The translations under genes were made by a program, and so were the position numbers. Below, piece by piece: positions 7,017 to 15,419 of a stretch of 25,081 nucleotides of DNA (positions within the stretch are counted from its first letter, which is position 1; each line of letters opens with the position of its first letter). The notes beneath the pieces were generated by a model that made no database searches, had not been told where the DNA came from, and saw nothing but the letters and a program-made list of their open reading frames with translations. Source of the DNA: Paludibacteraceae bacterium (GTDB lineage: Bacteria; Bacteroidota; Bacteroidia; Bacteroidales; Paludibacteraceae); NCBI GenBank assembly GCA_017542915.1, contig JAFXWI010000090.1, positions 1 to 25,081 of the forward strand, in the 5' to 3' direction.

Positions 7017-8783
7017 ATGCAATACGAATTACAAAAACTCGAGCGTATGACGCTCGACGAAGTACGTGAGATTGCGGTTAGTATGGGTCTTAAACCTCGA
7101 CGCAGCCAATCATTACGTGAGATCAGTTACGCTATCTTAGACGCGCAAGCGGACAACCGCGCAGCAGTGGTTCAAGCCAAAGAGGATGCCCGTGAGGCAG
7201 CCGGTTTGCCCAGTAAACGTGAGCGTGCCCGCGGTGTGAAACGCAATGCAGCCAAGGTGAACACCTCTAACCTCAAGAGCGAACAAGTATTAGCTACTGT
7301 CGGTTCCGAGAAAGAGGAGATGGCTAAGATGCAGGAAGACCTCAAGGCAAACAACCACAAGCCCAACAAGACGGTGATTGCTGCTAAGCCGATGGCAGAA
7401 GATGTGAGAACAGAAGCCGTTAACGCAGAGCAGGCAGAAGTACCGACTCCGGCACAAGAGCCACAAGCCGCAAACGAAGCTCCCGTAGTTGAGCAACCGG
7501 CTAAGAAACGCGGAAGACCGAGGAAAGTACAACCCGTGGCAGCGACCGTTGCTCCGGAAGAAGCACCTGTGGTAAAAGAAGAGACTCCTGCTGCACAGGA
7601 AGAGATACCTTTTGAACAGGAAGAGGAGAAGGAAGAGACGAAGTTCGTCATGCCGGATCTGGGCGAGAACGTGATTGCTATGGGTACGCTGGAAGTAGCT
7701 CCGGACGGATATGGATTCCTGCGCTCGGCGGATTATAACTACCTGCCAAGCCCGGACGATGTGTACGTGAGCAAGGATCAGGTGCGTCAATACGGACTCA
7801 AACCCGGTGACACTGTAGAGTGCTCTATTCGCGTGAACCCGCAGCCGGATAAGTTCTTCCCGATGGACAAGGTCATCCGCATCAACGGTCTGTCGCCTGA
7901 ACTCGCTAAGAGACGTGTCGCTTTTGAGAACCTCACGCCGCTCTTCCCGGATCAGAAATTCAAACTCTGTACGGGTCATAACGACTCGCTCAGCGTCCGT
8001 ATGATTGACCTTTTCTCGCCTATTGGTAAGGGTCAACGCGGACTCATTGTAGCGCAGCCGAAGACCGGTAAGACCGTGCTGCTCAAGGAGTTAGCAAACG
8101 CTATTCTGAAAAACAACCCCGAGGTCTATATGATCGTTCTGCTCATCGACGAGCGTCCGGAGGAGGTAACCGACATGGCGCGTAGCGTCAATGCCGAAGT
8201 GATCGCTTCGACCTTTGATGAGCCTGCCGAGAACCACGTTCGCGTAGCGAATATCGTTCACGAGAAAGCCAAACGTCTGGTGGAGAGCGGACACGATGTA
8301 GTCATCCTACTCGACTCTATCACCCGTCTGGCTCGTGCATACAACACCGTAGCTCCTTCGAGCGGAAAAGTGCTCTCCGGTGGTGTGGAAGCTCAAGCGC
8401 TTCACAAACCCAAACGTTTCTTCGGAGCTGCTCGTAACATCGAGAACGGCGGTAGTCTCACCATCATCGCTACTGCTCTTACTGAGACCGGTTCGAAGAT
8501 GGATGACCTCATCTTTGAGGAGTTCAAAGGAACCGGTAACATGGAGTTGCAGCTCGATCGTAAGCTTGCTAACCGCCGCATCTTCCCGGCTGTGGATATA
8601 CCTGCTTCGAGCACCCGTCGTGACGACCTGCTCTTACCGGCAGACGTACTGAGCCGCATGTGGCAGATCCGCAAGCAACTCAGCGATATGAACGGTCAGG
8701 AAGCGATGGAGAAACTCAAAGCATATATGGAGCGTACGCAGGACAATGATGAGTTCCTTTTGGCTGTTAATGGAGCAAGATAA
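7017..8783 (+). CDS. rho: Transcription termination factor Rho with long disordered insertion
   Basis: Rho is the hexameric RNA-dependent ATPase/helicase that terminates transcription. Residues 6-45 form the N-terminal Rho_N helical domain ([13 protein letters not shown]...). The cold-shock RNA-binding domain is about 216-290 ([20 protein letters not shown]). The ATPase core has Walker A AQPKTGKT (346-353), Walker B VVILLDS (428-434) and the [10 protein letters not shown]-loop. At 588 residues it is far longer than E. coli Rho (419), because residues about 46-215 are an Ala/Glu/Pro/Lys-rich disordered segment with an AT-hook-like KKRGRPRKV (163-171). Bacteroides Rho also carries such a segment, reported to drive phase separation. 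The start at 7017 gives a compact N-terminus. aroQ follows 21 bp downstream. Confidence 0.97.
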   Translation: MQYELQKLERMTLDEVREIAVSMGLKPRRSQSLREISYAILDAQADNRAAVVQAKEDAREAAGLPSKRERARGVKRNAAKVNTSNLKSEQVLATVGSEKEEMAKMQEDLKANNHKPNKTVIAAKPMAEDVRTEAVNAEQAEVPTPAQEPQAANEAPVVEQPAKKRGRPRKVQPVAATVAPEEAPVVKEETPAAQEEIPFEQEEEKEETKFVMPDLGENVIAMGTLEVAPDGYGFLRSADYNYLPSPDDVYVSKDQVRQYGLKPGDTVECSIRVNPQPDKFFPMDKVIRINGLSPELAKRRVAFENLTPLFPDQKFKLCTGHNDSLSVRMIDLFSPIGKGQRGLIVAQPKTGKTVLLKELANAILKNNPEVYMIVLLIDERPEEVTDMARSVNAEVIASTFDEPAENHVRVANIVHEKAKRLVESGHDVVILLDSITRLARAYNTVAPSSGKVLSGGVEAQALHKPKRFFGAARNIENGGSLTIIATALTETGSKMDDLIFEEFKGTGNMELQLDRKLANRRIFPAVDIPASSTRRDDLLLPADVLSRMWQIRKQLSDMNGQEAMEKLKAYMERTQDNDEFLLAVNGAR

Positions 8784-8810
8784 TTGATAATTGGTAATTG
8801 ATAATTGAAA
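8783..8810. repeat. 4 x 7 bp array containing the aroQ start codon
   Basis: Four exact-length heptads: ATTGATA (8783-8789), ATTGGTA, ATTGATA, ATTGAAA (8804-8810). The array begins at the last base of the rho stop codon and fills the rho-aroQ gap. The TTG initiation codon of aroQ is bases 2-4 of the fourth heptad. Confidence 0.9.
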
Positions 8811-9275
8811 ATTTTAATTCTCAACGGACCGAATCTGAACCGTTTGGGTTTACGCGCGCCTGATATATATGGTACGCGCACAATGGCACAGATTTTGTTG
8901 GATATCCAGCGACGCTGGCCGGATACCCATTTCCAATACCGTCAATCGAACCATGAGGGCGACCTCATAGACTGGATTCAGGAAGCCAACGACCAAGAAT
9001 CATGGACTAACGACTATCGACTAACGACCAACGACCAATATATTGGTATCGTACTCAACGCGGGCGGCTACACCCACACGAGTGTAGCGCTGCGCGATGC
9101 CGTTGAGGACAGCCGTATACCGGTAGTGGAAGTACATATAAGCGACATTACAAAACGCGAACCGTTCAGGCAACAGAGCCTGCTCACGGACGTGTGCGCA
9201 CATACAATTATAGGAAAAGGCACAGACGGATATTCAGAAGCGGTGGAATGGCTTTTGGAGCACGTCAAGGCTTAA
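8805..9275 (+). CDS. aroQ: 3-dehydroquinate dehydratase, type II
   Basis: This enzyme removes water from 3-dehydroquinate in the shikimate pathway. The active-site blocks are clear: NGPNLNRLG (7-15) with PDIYG (19-23, catalytic Tyr and nearby Arg17), QSNHEGDLIDWI (47-58), LNAGGYTHTSVALRDA (84-99) and VVEVHISDITKREPFR with its catalytic His. The start is TTG at 8805, since MKILILNGPN is the expected N-terminus and no ATG is nearby. Residues about 62-79 are extra compared with the family and are mostly encoded by a 5 x 7 bp array, lengthening the loop before the LNAGGYTHTS strand. The protein is 156 residues against roughly 140-150 usually. Likely cotranscribed with rho. Confidence 0.93.
   Translation: MKILILNGPNLNRLGLRAPDIYGTRTMAQILLDIQRRWPDTHFQYRQSNHEGDLIDWIQEANDQESWTNDYRLTTNDQYIGIVLNAGGYTHTSVALRDAVEDSRIPVVEVHISDITKREPFRQQSLLTDVCAHTIIGKGTDGYSEAVEWLLEHVKA
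9005..9039. repeat. 5 x 7 bp array inside aroQ
   Basis: Five perfect-phase heptads starting at 9005, 9012, 9019, 9026 and 9033: GACTAAC, GACTATC, GACTAAC, GACCAAC, GACCAAT. They encode about residues 67-79 (WTNDYRLTTNDQY), a stretch not expected in type II dehydroquinases. Confidence 0.88.
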
Positions 9276-9295
9276 AACGAAATGGTAAACACTTT

Positions 9296-11863
9296 ATGAA
9301 ACGACTATGCTCTATCATATGGCTGACAATGAGTACGCTCTGCGTCATGGCAGTGGAGATAACAGGAAGAGTTATTGACGCAGGAACAAAGCAAGCGATT
9401 GACTTTGCGAATGTCAGCGTCGAGAAAGTACAAGGCGACAATACGCAAAGAAAACTTGTCACCGGTACTATTACCGATGAGAGGGGAAACTTCACATTGG
9501 ATCTCAAGAACGGCAACTACACGCTGGTCGTTTCATTCATGGGTTACAGCGAGCAACGCAAGACCATCAAAGTAGCCGGAGTGCCGATGAACGTGGGACG
9601 TATTGCGCTCAAAGAAGATGCACAAACGCTTCAAGACGTAGAAGTGGTGGCACAAGGCAGTTCCATGCGTTTTGAATTGGACAAGAAAGTATTCACCGTG
9701 GATCAGAATATCGCTTCGGCAGGAGCCAGCGTCTCGGAGATCTTGGAGAACATCCCGTCCGTAGATGTGGATCAGGAAGGAAACATCTCTTTGCGTAACT
9801 CCGAGGATGTGGAAATCTGGATCAACGGCAAACCCGCTGGACTCAATTCCGAGAACCGAGGACAAGTACTCCAGCAGATGCCTGCCGGAACGATCGAGAA
9901 GATCGAACTGATCACCAATCCCTCTGCCAAATACAGTCCGGAAGGCACTTCGGGTATCATCAATCTGGTCATGAAGAAAGATCGTGCCGCAGGTTATTAC
10001 GGTTCCGTACAAGCCGGTATCGACTACTCGCTTGCCAAGCCTTGGAATACCCCTCCGGGTGCTAACGTGGGCTTTAATATCAATTTCAACTCCGGTATCG
10101 TGGACGGCTATTTCAACGTCGGTTACCGCTATCACACCAGTAATGGTGGTAGCAAAACCGACCGTTATGACCTCACCGGAACAGGTAGCAAGAAATTGGA
10201 TAGTACCTTGATTAAGAGCCATTTGGAGCAAGAGGGTGTCCAGAAACACCAAGGCGGTGGAATGTTCGCACGCGCCGGACTCAATTTCCATGTAGCGCAA
10301 GGTCACACCATCGGCGTCTCGGGATTTGGCATGGTAAGCGACCCGAAGGTGTTCAATAACAGAAACACCAACACCCGTACATACTTGCTTACGGACAAAG
10401 CCGGCAACACAACACGTGACTTTGAGCGCTATCAATCGGGCGTTGGTAGTCATCCGGGAGGAAATGCCACCTTGGATTATACCTTCGAGCAAGACAACCA
10501 TAAACTGCAAGTGAGCGGTACGTACAACGAGTTCAGTTGGAATCAAGACTTGGACTACCGTCAGACAGAGCGTTTTCCGGCAGAAAAGACGAATTATCAG
10601 AGCCAAACGACCCGTAACAAGGATCGCAGCATCGACATCAAAGCCGACTACGAATGGAAACCGACGCAGCAGAGCCGTTTGGAAGCCGGTTATAACTATA
10701 CACGAGGATGGAGCAGCAATTATGCGGACGCTTATAACGATGATGCCGACGGCAATCACACAGGTGAGTTGTACCCGTACTACGCTGATTTTCGAGGACT
10801 TACGCAAAACCACGCTATCTATTTGACGTACGGCAACCGTTTCTGGGACAAACTGTCCATACAAGTTGGTCTGCGCGGTGAGTACTACATGCGTCACCTC
10901 GATTCGGAGTACAAAGATGGCACAGGAGCCGTTAAGGATTCCTATGCACCCTTCCCTGGAAAGAAGGATACCGCCTATTTCCAACTCTTCCCGAGTGCGT
11001 ATATCAGCTATGATTTCGGACACGGGCATGAGTTACAACTCAACTATACCCGCCGCGTCAATCGTCCTCGCGGACACCAACTCAACCCGCGTATGGATAT
11101 GAGTGATAGTACGAACATCAGTTACGGTAACGTGGACTTGCTGCCCGCTTATTCCAACAACTTGGAGCTGAACTACCTCAAGACTTGGGAACGCCACACC
11201 CTCTCTGCCGGAGTCTTCTGGAAATACCGTGAGGGAGCTGTGCAGAACATCAAATACATGGACGGCAAAACGATGAAGAATACGTATCTCAACGTAGCCA
11301 AACGTCAGGAATTGGGTATCGAAGTGGTAGCTAAAAACCGCCTCTTCGGCGAGTTGCTGCAACTCACCACCAGTGCCAATTTCTATTGGAACAACGTCGG
11401 AGCCGTACATGAGACCATGTACCATTTGGGCGACACTATACCCGTTAACCTGTCGGGGCAGAATATCTTCGCAGGCTCGGTTCGCATCAATGCGCAGTTC
11501 TTGTTTACCAAGAATTTCAGCGGTCAGTTAACGGGAATGTACCGCTCGCCGCGTGTGGTAGCGCAAGGAACCACAAGTCATAGCTACTCCATTGATGTGG
11601 GTCTGCGTTATACCCTCTTGAACAAACAGCTGGCTCTTGCGCTTAATGTACGCGACCTCTTGGATAGCCGTGCTCGTCGTAACACTACGTGGGGCGAAGG
11701 CTTCTGGCAATTCAGCGAGAACAGATGGCATAGCCGTTCAATCAGTTTCACCGTGACCTATAACTTCGGTAACCAAAGCGGCAAACGTCGTGGCAGACCG
11801 GAAGGAGACTTAGGCGGCAACGATGATTTCGATGATAGCGGAAATAGTAATATGGAGGAATAG
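9296..11863 (+). CDS. TonB-dependent receptor / outer membrane beta-barrel family protein
   Basis: An 855-residue outer-membrane receptor of the OMP_b-brl_3 type. A signal peptide (about 1-20, ending VMA) precedes a carboxypeptidase-regulatory-like domain (about 21-108: GRVIDAGTKQAIDFANVSVE to SFMGYSEQRKTIKV). A plug domain follows (about 113-235; LENIPSVDVDQEGNISLR, INGKPAG, IEKIELITNPSAKYSPEGTSGIINLVMKK), then a long barrel with alternating aromatic strands. The final strand SISFTVTYNFGN is followed by an acidic tail of about 35 residues instead of ending on an aromatic residue. The ATG at 9296 is chosen because it gives a proper signal peptide; a longer frame from 9194 overlaps aroQ and lacks one. 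The substrate is unknown. This subfamily lacks an adjacent SusD, so it is not a classical glycan PUL receptor. Confidence 0.9.
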   Translation: MKRLCSIIWLTMSTLCVMAVEITGRVIDAGTKQAIDFANVSVEKVQGDNTQRKLVTGTITDERGNFTLDLKNGNYTLVVSFMGYSEQRKTIKVAGVPMNVGRIALKEDAQTLQDVEVVAQGSSMRFELDKKVFTVDQNIASAGASVSEILENIPSVDVDQEGNISLRNSEDVEIWINGKPAGLNSENRGQVLQQMPAGTIEKIELITNPSAKYSPEGTSGIINLVMKKDRAAGYYGSVQAGIDYSLAKPWNTPPGANVGFNINFNSGIVDGYFNVGYRYHTSNGGSKTDRYDLTGTGSKKLDSTLIKSHLEQEGVQKHQGGGMFARAGLNFHVAQGHTIGVSGFGMVSDPKVFNNRNTNTRTYLLTDKAGNTTRDFERYQSGVGSHPGGNATLDYTFEQDNHKLQVSGTYNEFSWNQDLDYRQTERFPAEKTNYQSQTTRNKDRSIDIKADYEWKPTQQSRLEAGYNYTRGWSSNYADAYNDDADGNHTGELYPYYADFRGLTQNHAIYLTYGNRFWDKLSIQVGLRGEYYMRHLDSEYKDGTGAVKDSYAPFPGKKDTAYFQLFPSAYISYDFGHGHELQLNYTRRVNRPRGHQLNPRMDMSDSTNISYGNVDLLPAYSNNLELNYLKTWERHTLSAGVFWKYREGAVQNIKYMDGKTMKNTYLNVAKRQELGIEVVAKNRLFGELLQLTTSANFYWNNVGAVHETMYHLGDTIPVNLSGQNIFAGSVRINAQFLFTKNFSGQLTGMYRSPRVVAQGTTSHSYSIDVGLRYTLLNKQLALALNVRDLLDSRARRNTTWGEGFWQFSENRWHSRSISFTVTYNFGNQSGKRRGRPEGDLGGNDDFDDSGNSNMEE

Positions 11864-11869
11864 TTGAGC

Positions 11870-11897
11870 TTTGAAATTTGAAATTTGAAAATTGACA
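11870..11897. repeat. 4 x 7 bp array containing the start codon of the PorT-like gene
   Basis: Heptads TTTGAAA (11870-11876), TTTGAAA, TTTGAAA, ATTGACA (11891-11897). The TTG start of the downstream gene is bases 2-4 of the fourth heptad, exactly as in aroQ. Confidence 0.88.
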
Positions 11898-12644
11898 GAT
11901 TTTAGATACATAGTATTAGGATTGTGTACGGTATTTTCGGCACTATGCGCTCCGTTATGGGCACAGCAGGCACAGAATAAGCCGTACATCGATGACCGGT
12001 TAGTGCATATCGGTTTCCAATTAGGTCTGAACTTCTCTACGTTCAGCGTAACGGATAGCGAAATACCCATAGCGAACCCGATTACCGGTGAGACGGAGAT
12101 TTACCACGCACGAGTGAGTACAATTCTGCCGGGTTTTCACGTGGGCTTCATCAGCGACCTGCGTTTATGCAAATACCTGAACTTGCGTTTCTGTCCGGGT
12201 ATCATGTTCACAAGCCGCACACTCAATTACAAGACCGAGTCCGGCAATCCTGTACAAGGCACACCCGGTAAGTTCGGCAAGCATATTGACGTGTTGGCTA
12301 TGCCGGTTTACCTGCCTCTGCTGCTCAAATGGTCGGCAGCACGCGAAGGTAACTACCGTCCGTACGTCATCGGCGGTGGAGGCGTCAGCTTCAACGTGAG
12401 CCGTGACCGCGATAAACCGGTCTTACTTAAGATGATGGACTATTTCTGCGAGGTCGGATTTGGTGTGGATTTATATTTCCGCTGGTTTAAGTTCTGCCCC
12501 GAGATCACGTACCGAATAGGCTTTGCGAACCAACTCTACCCTTCCGACGGACGTATGGAGTTAGCACCGCAAGATGCCTTCTATACCGACGCCCTCAAGA
12601 AACTCACGAGTCATAGTATATGTCTGACCTTCAATTTCGAATAA
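11892..12644 (+). CDS. porT: PorT-like outer membrane protein (type IX secretion-associated)
   Basis: A 250-residue protein with a cleavable signal peptide (hydrophobic 6-22, ALCAPLWAQQ cleavage region) and an eight-stranded-barrel look: alternating strands such as VHIGFQLGLNFSTFSV, KYLNLRFCPGIMF, YRPYVIGGGGVSFNV and a terminal SICLTFNFE. The overall pattern resembles PorT, required for type IX secretion in Porphyromonas gingivalis, though other porin-family proteins look similar. The start is TTG at 11892; there is no ATG before the signal peptide. Its TAA is followed immediately by the ATG of the lipoprotein gene, so the two are coupled. A T9SS in this organism would also fit the C-terminus of the lyase at the window end. 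I assign PorT on overall appearance, not on a diagnostic motif. Confidence 0.65.
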   Translation: MTDFRYIVLGLCTVFSALCAPLWAQQAQNKPYIDDRLVHIGFQLGLNFSTFSVTDSEIPIANPITGETEIYHARVSTILPGFHVGFISDLRLCKYLNLRFCPGIMFTSRTLNYKTESGNPVQGTPGKFGKHIDVLAMPVYLPLLLKWSAAREGNYRPYVIGGGGVSFNVSRDRDKPVLLKMMDYFCEVGFGVDLYFRWFKFCPEITYRIGFANQLYPSDGRMELAPQDAFYTDALKKLTSHSICLTFNFE

Positions 12645-14081
12645 ATGCGTAAGATCCTCCTTCTCATAGTATCCATCTGCGCGTTGGTAAGCTGCCGCGA
12701 GTACAAGGTAAGCAATGATCCTTCATTGCGTCTCACTTTCTCGTGCGACACACTTCATTTTGATACCGTCTTCACGGCGCAAGGTAGTGCCACTGCGCAG
12801 ATCATGGTCTATAACCGCAATAAGAACGCCATCCGTATCAACCGTATATGGTTAGATGATGGTACTTCGTTCCGCGTCAACGTGGACGGAGAAGCCGACT
12901 TGTCGCTGCTGAAGGACATAACGCTCAACGGCGGAGACAGTCTCTTTGTCTTTGTCCGTACGGATATCGACACCACCAAAAGCAACCTGCCTGTTTTGGT
13001 AACCGACCGGCTGCGTTTTCATCTCGCCAATGATGCTACGCAGGACATCCATCTGGAGGCGTACGGACAGGACGTGACGCGTATCGGTAAACCCGGCTGC
13101 GGACGTACCTCAAAAATCATTTGTACCCTCTCTGCCTCCAAACCGACGCTTATCTACGATACCTTGGTGGTGGAAGGAACGCTGACCATACGCCCGGGAG
13201 CTACGGTCTATATGCACTCCGGAGCATGTATCATTGCTTTAGGAAACGTCAATGCTGTGGGAACCAAAGACAAACCGATTGTTATTCGTGGTGACCGTTT
13301 GGACCACCTCTTCAAAGATGTACCTTACCTCTATGCGGGCGGTAGTTGGAATGGCTTCTACCTGCAAGCCGAGACTTCGCGTACTTGGCGATTTGAATAC
13401 GTGGATATATTGTCCGGTAACGTCGGTCTCTACTGTGCCGGTTTCAACGAGGGCGCGCTGCCGCAACTGACGCTCAATGCTTGCCGTATTCATAATCACA
13501 CGCTCTACGGACTTGTGCTGGTTCGTACGAACGCGAAAGTGGTCAATACCGAAATCAGCAACTGTGCTTCGTACTGCGTGTATTGCGCAGGTGGTAAGCA
13601 TGACTTCCTCCATACGACGGTTGCCTCTTATTTCGGCAACACGGACGTGCGTATTCAGTCCGCGGTGAACGAGAACACCGCGGCCGTCTATATCGATAAT
13701 CTGAGCAAAGAGAAACCGGCTACCGTCACCTCGTTCCGTAACTGTATCGTCACCGGAATGCGTGCTAACCAACTGGTGGTGGCTACGCCTTTTGACCAAT
13801 ACTATACCGGCTCTTTCATCGGCAATTATCTGAAGACCGACAGTCTTGCGGTTCCGCACGCTGAGAACAACACGTATTGGCAGAAAACGGACAAAGCCGT
13901 TTTCCGCAATACTTATTTCAAATACAAGGAATACGTGTATTATGATTTTCATCTGGACAGCCTCAGTCCTGCTCGTTGTGCAGGAGATAGTATCACTGCC
14001 CTGCCCTGCCCTTATGACCGAGATAGTGTCAGTCGCAAAAATGTCAAACCTGACGCAGGGTGCTATCAATATCAGCCTTGA
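12645..14081 (+). CDS. Right-handed beta-helix lipoprotein of unknown function
   Basis: A 478-residue probable lipoprotein: signal MRKILLLIVSICALVSC with a lipobox-like LVSC (Cys17). Residues about 25-145 look like an Ig-like beta domain (LRLTFSCDTLHFDTVF to IHLEAYGQDV). The second half, from about 165 onward, has the repeating short-strand pattern of a right-handed parallel beta-helix (TIRPGATVYMHSGACIIALG, KPIVIRGDR, LTLNACRIHNHTLYGLVLV, KVVNTEISNCASYCVYC). Proteins of this type occur widely in Bacteroidales and lack an assigned function. It starts one base after the PorT-like stop, suggesting a shared envelope role. Its 3' end overlaps the end of the convergent ribF by 38 bp (14044-14081). 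Confidence 0.85.
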   Translation: MRKILLLIVSICALVSCREYKVSNDPSLRLTFSCDTLHFDTVFTAQGSATAQIMVYNRNKNAIRINRIWLDDGTSFRVNVDGEADLSLLKDITLNGGDSLFVFVRTDIDTTKSNLPVLVTDRLRFHLANDATQDIHLEAYGQDVTRIGKPGCGRTSKIICTLSASKPTLIYDTLVVEGTLTIRPGATVYMHSGACIIALGNVNAVGTKDKPIVIRGDRLDHLFKDVPYLYAGGSWNGFYLQAETSRTWRFEYVDILSGNVGLYCAGFNEGALPQLTLNACRIHNHTLYGLVLVRTNAKVVNTEISNCASYCVYCAGGKHDFLHTTVASYFGNTDVRIQSAVNENTAAVYIDNLSKEKPATVTSFRNCIVTGMRANQLVVATPFDQYYTGSFIGNYLKTDSLAVPHAENNTYWQKTDKAVFRNTYFKYKEYVYYDFHLDSLSPARCAGDSITALPCPYDRDSVSRKNVKPDAGCYQYQP

Positions 14082-14961
14082 TCTGGGCTTTCAGTTCCTC
14101 CAAGGAATTAAATCGTTTCTCTTCACGCAACAACCGCAAGAAGCGGATCTCCAATGTGCGTCCGTACAAATCCCCTCTGAACGACGGAATATGAACCTCA
14201 ATGAACACCTCTGACGGATGAGATGTTACATCCGATCGATTGCGTGTGGGGTTGGTTCCGATATAGAGAAAAGCAGGCGCATTGTCCATCGACGGCGTAT
14301 TTACCGATGCCACATAGACACCTGTCCTCGGAATGATCTTATGTGGGTCAAGAGGTTTAATGTTCGCCGTCGGGAAACCGATTGTATGACCAAGCCCCAC
14401 ACCATGTACGACCGTTCCGCACAAACTATACGGACGACCTAATAGCTCATTGGCTACTGCTACGTTTCCTGTCTCCAACGCAGTACGAATCTCCGTCGAA
14501 GAAACATGCCACTCTCCCTCTGTATATTCAGGCATCGTAAGCACCTCTACCCCGATGGACTCACCTATACGGCGGTAATCCTGAGGATGCTGCAAACGGT
14601 CTGAGCCAAACCGATGATCGTACCCCATGAGCAGCACTTGGACATCATATTCGTCCTTCAGTTGCGCCATAAACTCAGCTGCCGTAAGACTTTGAATCTC
14701 TGCGAATGGCAATATTTTTACCTCTCCAAAGGCACTTAGCAACGCCTTTCGCTCATCCAAAGAAGTCAACAACTGCGGCACATAATCGCTTTGCAGCACA
14801 GCACGAGGATGCGTATCGAACGTCACGATAAGGGGATCAAGACCACGCTTAGTACCCTCCTTACGCAAATGCTCAAACAGAAAACGGTGTCCCCCGTGTA
14901 CGCCGTCAAAGAAACCTATAGTAGCTATCTTTCCCAATTTATTCCTCCTCGTAATAGCCAT
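14044..14961 (-). CDS. ribF: Bifunctional riboflavin kinase / FAD synthetase
   Basis: RibF makes FMN from riboflavin and then FAD. The N-terminal adenylyltransferase domain shows ATIGFFDGVHGGHRFL, a VTFDTHPRAVL motif, LLMGYDHRFGSDR and STEIRTALETGNV. The C-terminal flavokinase shows GRPYSLCGTVVHGVGLGHTIGFPTANI and FIEVHIPSFRGDLYGRTLEI. The start is uncertain. The ATG at 14961 (MAITRRNKLGKIATIGF) overlaps the upstream gene by 23 bp. An in-frame TTG at 14937 lies just after the upstream stop, preceded by AGGAGGAATAAA. Either would suit the family. It is coupled to the small acidic protein upstream and convergent with the lipoprotein gene. Confidence 0.95.
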   Translation of the reverse strand: MAITRRNKLGKIATIGFFDGVHGGHRFLFEHLRKEGTKRGLDPLIVTFDTHPRAVLQSDYVPQLLTSLDERKALLSAFGEVKILPFAEIQSLTAAEFMAQLKDEYDVQVLLMGYDHRFGSDRLQHPQDYRRIGESIGVEVLTMPEYTEGEWHVSSTEIRTALETGNVAVANELLGRPYSLCGTVVHGVGLGHTIGFPTANIKPLDPHKIIPRTGVYVASVNTPSMDNAPAFLYIGTNPTRNRSDVTSHPSEVFIEVHIPSFRGDLYGRTLEIRFLRLLREEKRFNSLEELKAQIKADIDSTLRQV

Positions 14962-15292
14962 GCTCGATGCCATACTGAAGCTCGGCATCCTGAATCAACT
15001 GTATCTGCACACCGGTGATAGAACGTCCGTCTTCTTTCATCGCAGCAAGGACATAGTTCAACTGCTCGGTCTCATCCACCTCGCCGTCCAAATACTCCAT
15101 TTCACCCGTCTCGGCATTCTCCTTGAGCAAGCCCTGCTCCTCCAGATAATCGTCCATCAGATCAAGCACTGTCAGGATATCATCCGCTGTCAGTTCGCCG
15201 CGATCCTCTGCCGGAATAGTATTATAGACATATTCCACCAATTCGCGTTCTTCCGGCTCCAAAAGAGCCAACTCAATACTATTATTCTCCAT
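14939..15292 (-). CDS. Conserved acidic protein upstream of ribF, unknown function
   Basis: A 117-residue, strongly acidic, helical soluble protein beginning MENNSIELALLEPEERELVEYVY. It contains a LDLMDDYLEEQGLL helix, an acidic DGEVDETEQLNYV segment, and ends IQLIQDAELQYGIEHGYYEEE. From memory, similar proteins occur next to ribF in other Bacteroidales and carry no function. The ATG at 15292 is preferred over an upstream frame start at 15364, because the divergent promoter at 15311-15342 lies inside that extension. No signal peptide or membrane segment is visible. Its end overlaps ribF if ribF starts at 14961. Confidence 0.85.
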   Translation of the reverse strand: MENNSIELALLEPEERELVEYVYNTIPAEDRGELTADDILTVLDLMDDYLEEQGLLKENAETGEMEYLDGEVDETEQLNYVLAAMKEDGRSITGVQIQLIQDAELQYGIEHGYYEEE

Positions 15293-15310
15293 AATCCGTA
15301 AAAATTTGTG

Positions 15311-15342
15311 CAAAGATACGAATTTTTTTGCAGATATGCAAA
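15311..15342 (-). promoter_or_regulatory. Promoter for the acidic protein-ribF unit
   Basis: On the minus strand TTTG (complement of 15339-15342), 20-bp spacer, TATCTTTG (complement of 15311-15318). The predicted leader is only about 13 nt before the ATG at 15292. Confidence 0.8.
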
Positions 15343-15367
15343 ATTTAGTGAAAAATAATCGCATTTA

Positions 15368-15399
15368 TTTGCATAAAAAGAAATTTTTCACTATCTTTG
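15368..15399 (+). promoter_or_regulatory. Promoter for the S9 peptidase unit
   Basis: TTTG (15368-15371), 20-bp spacer, TATCTTTG (15392-15399), the same boxes and spacing as the divergent promoter on the other strand. The two -33 elements are 25 bp apart, so polymerases may compete. The leader is about 14 nt. Confidence 0.82.
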
Positions 15400-15419
15400 C
15401 ACGATTTTTATAGAAAGCA

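Noticed and set aside
7172..8036. Long antisense frames opposite rho
   Set aside because: Composition mirrors the repetitive Ala/Glu codons of rho; no promoter or motif.
9533..11029. 498-codon minus-strand open frame opposite the TonB-dependent receptor
   Set aside because: It lies wholly antisense to a clearly conserved receptor; its translation lacks any domain and is a codon-bias shadow.
14935..14950. Shine-Dalgarno-like AGGAGG before a TTG in ribF
   Set aside because: The bases encode the Glu-rich end of the upstream gene, and Bacteroidota seldom use SD pairing; kept only as an alternative start.
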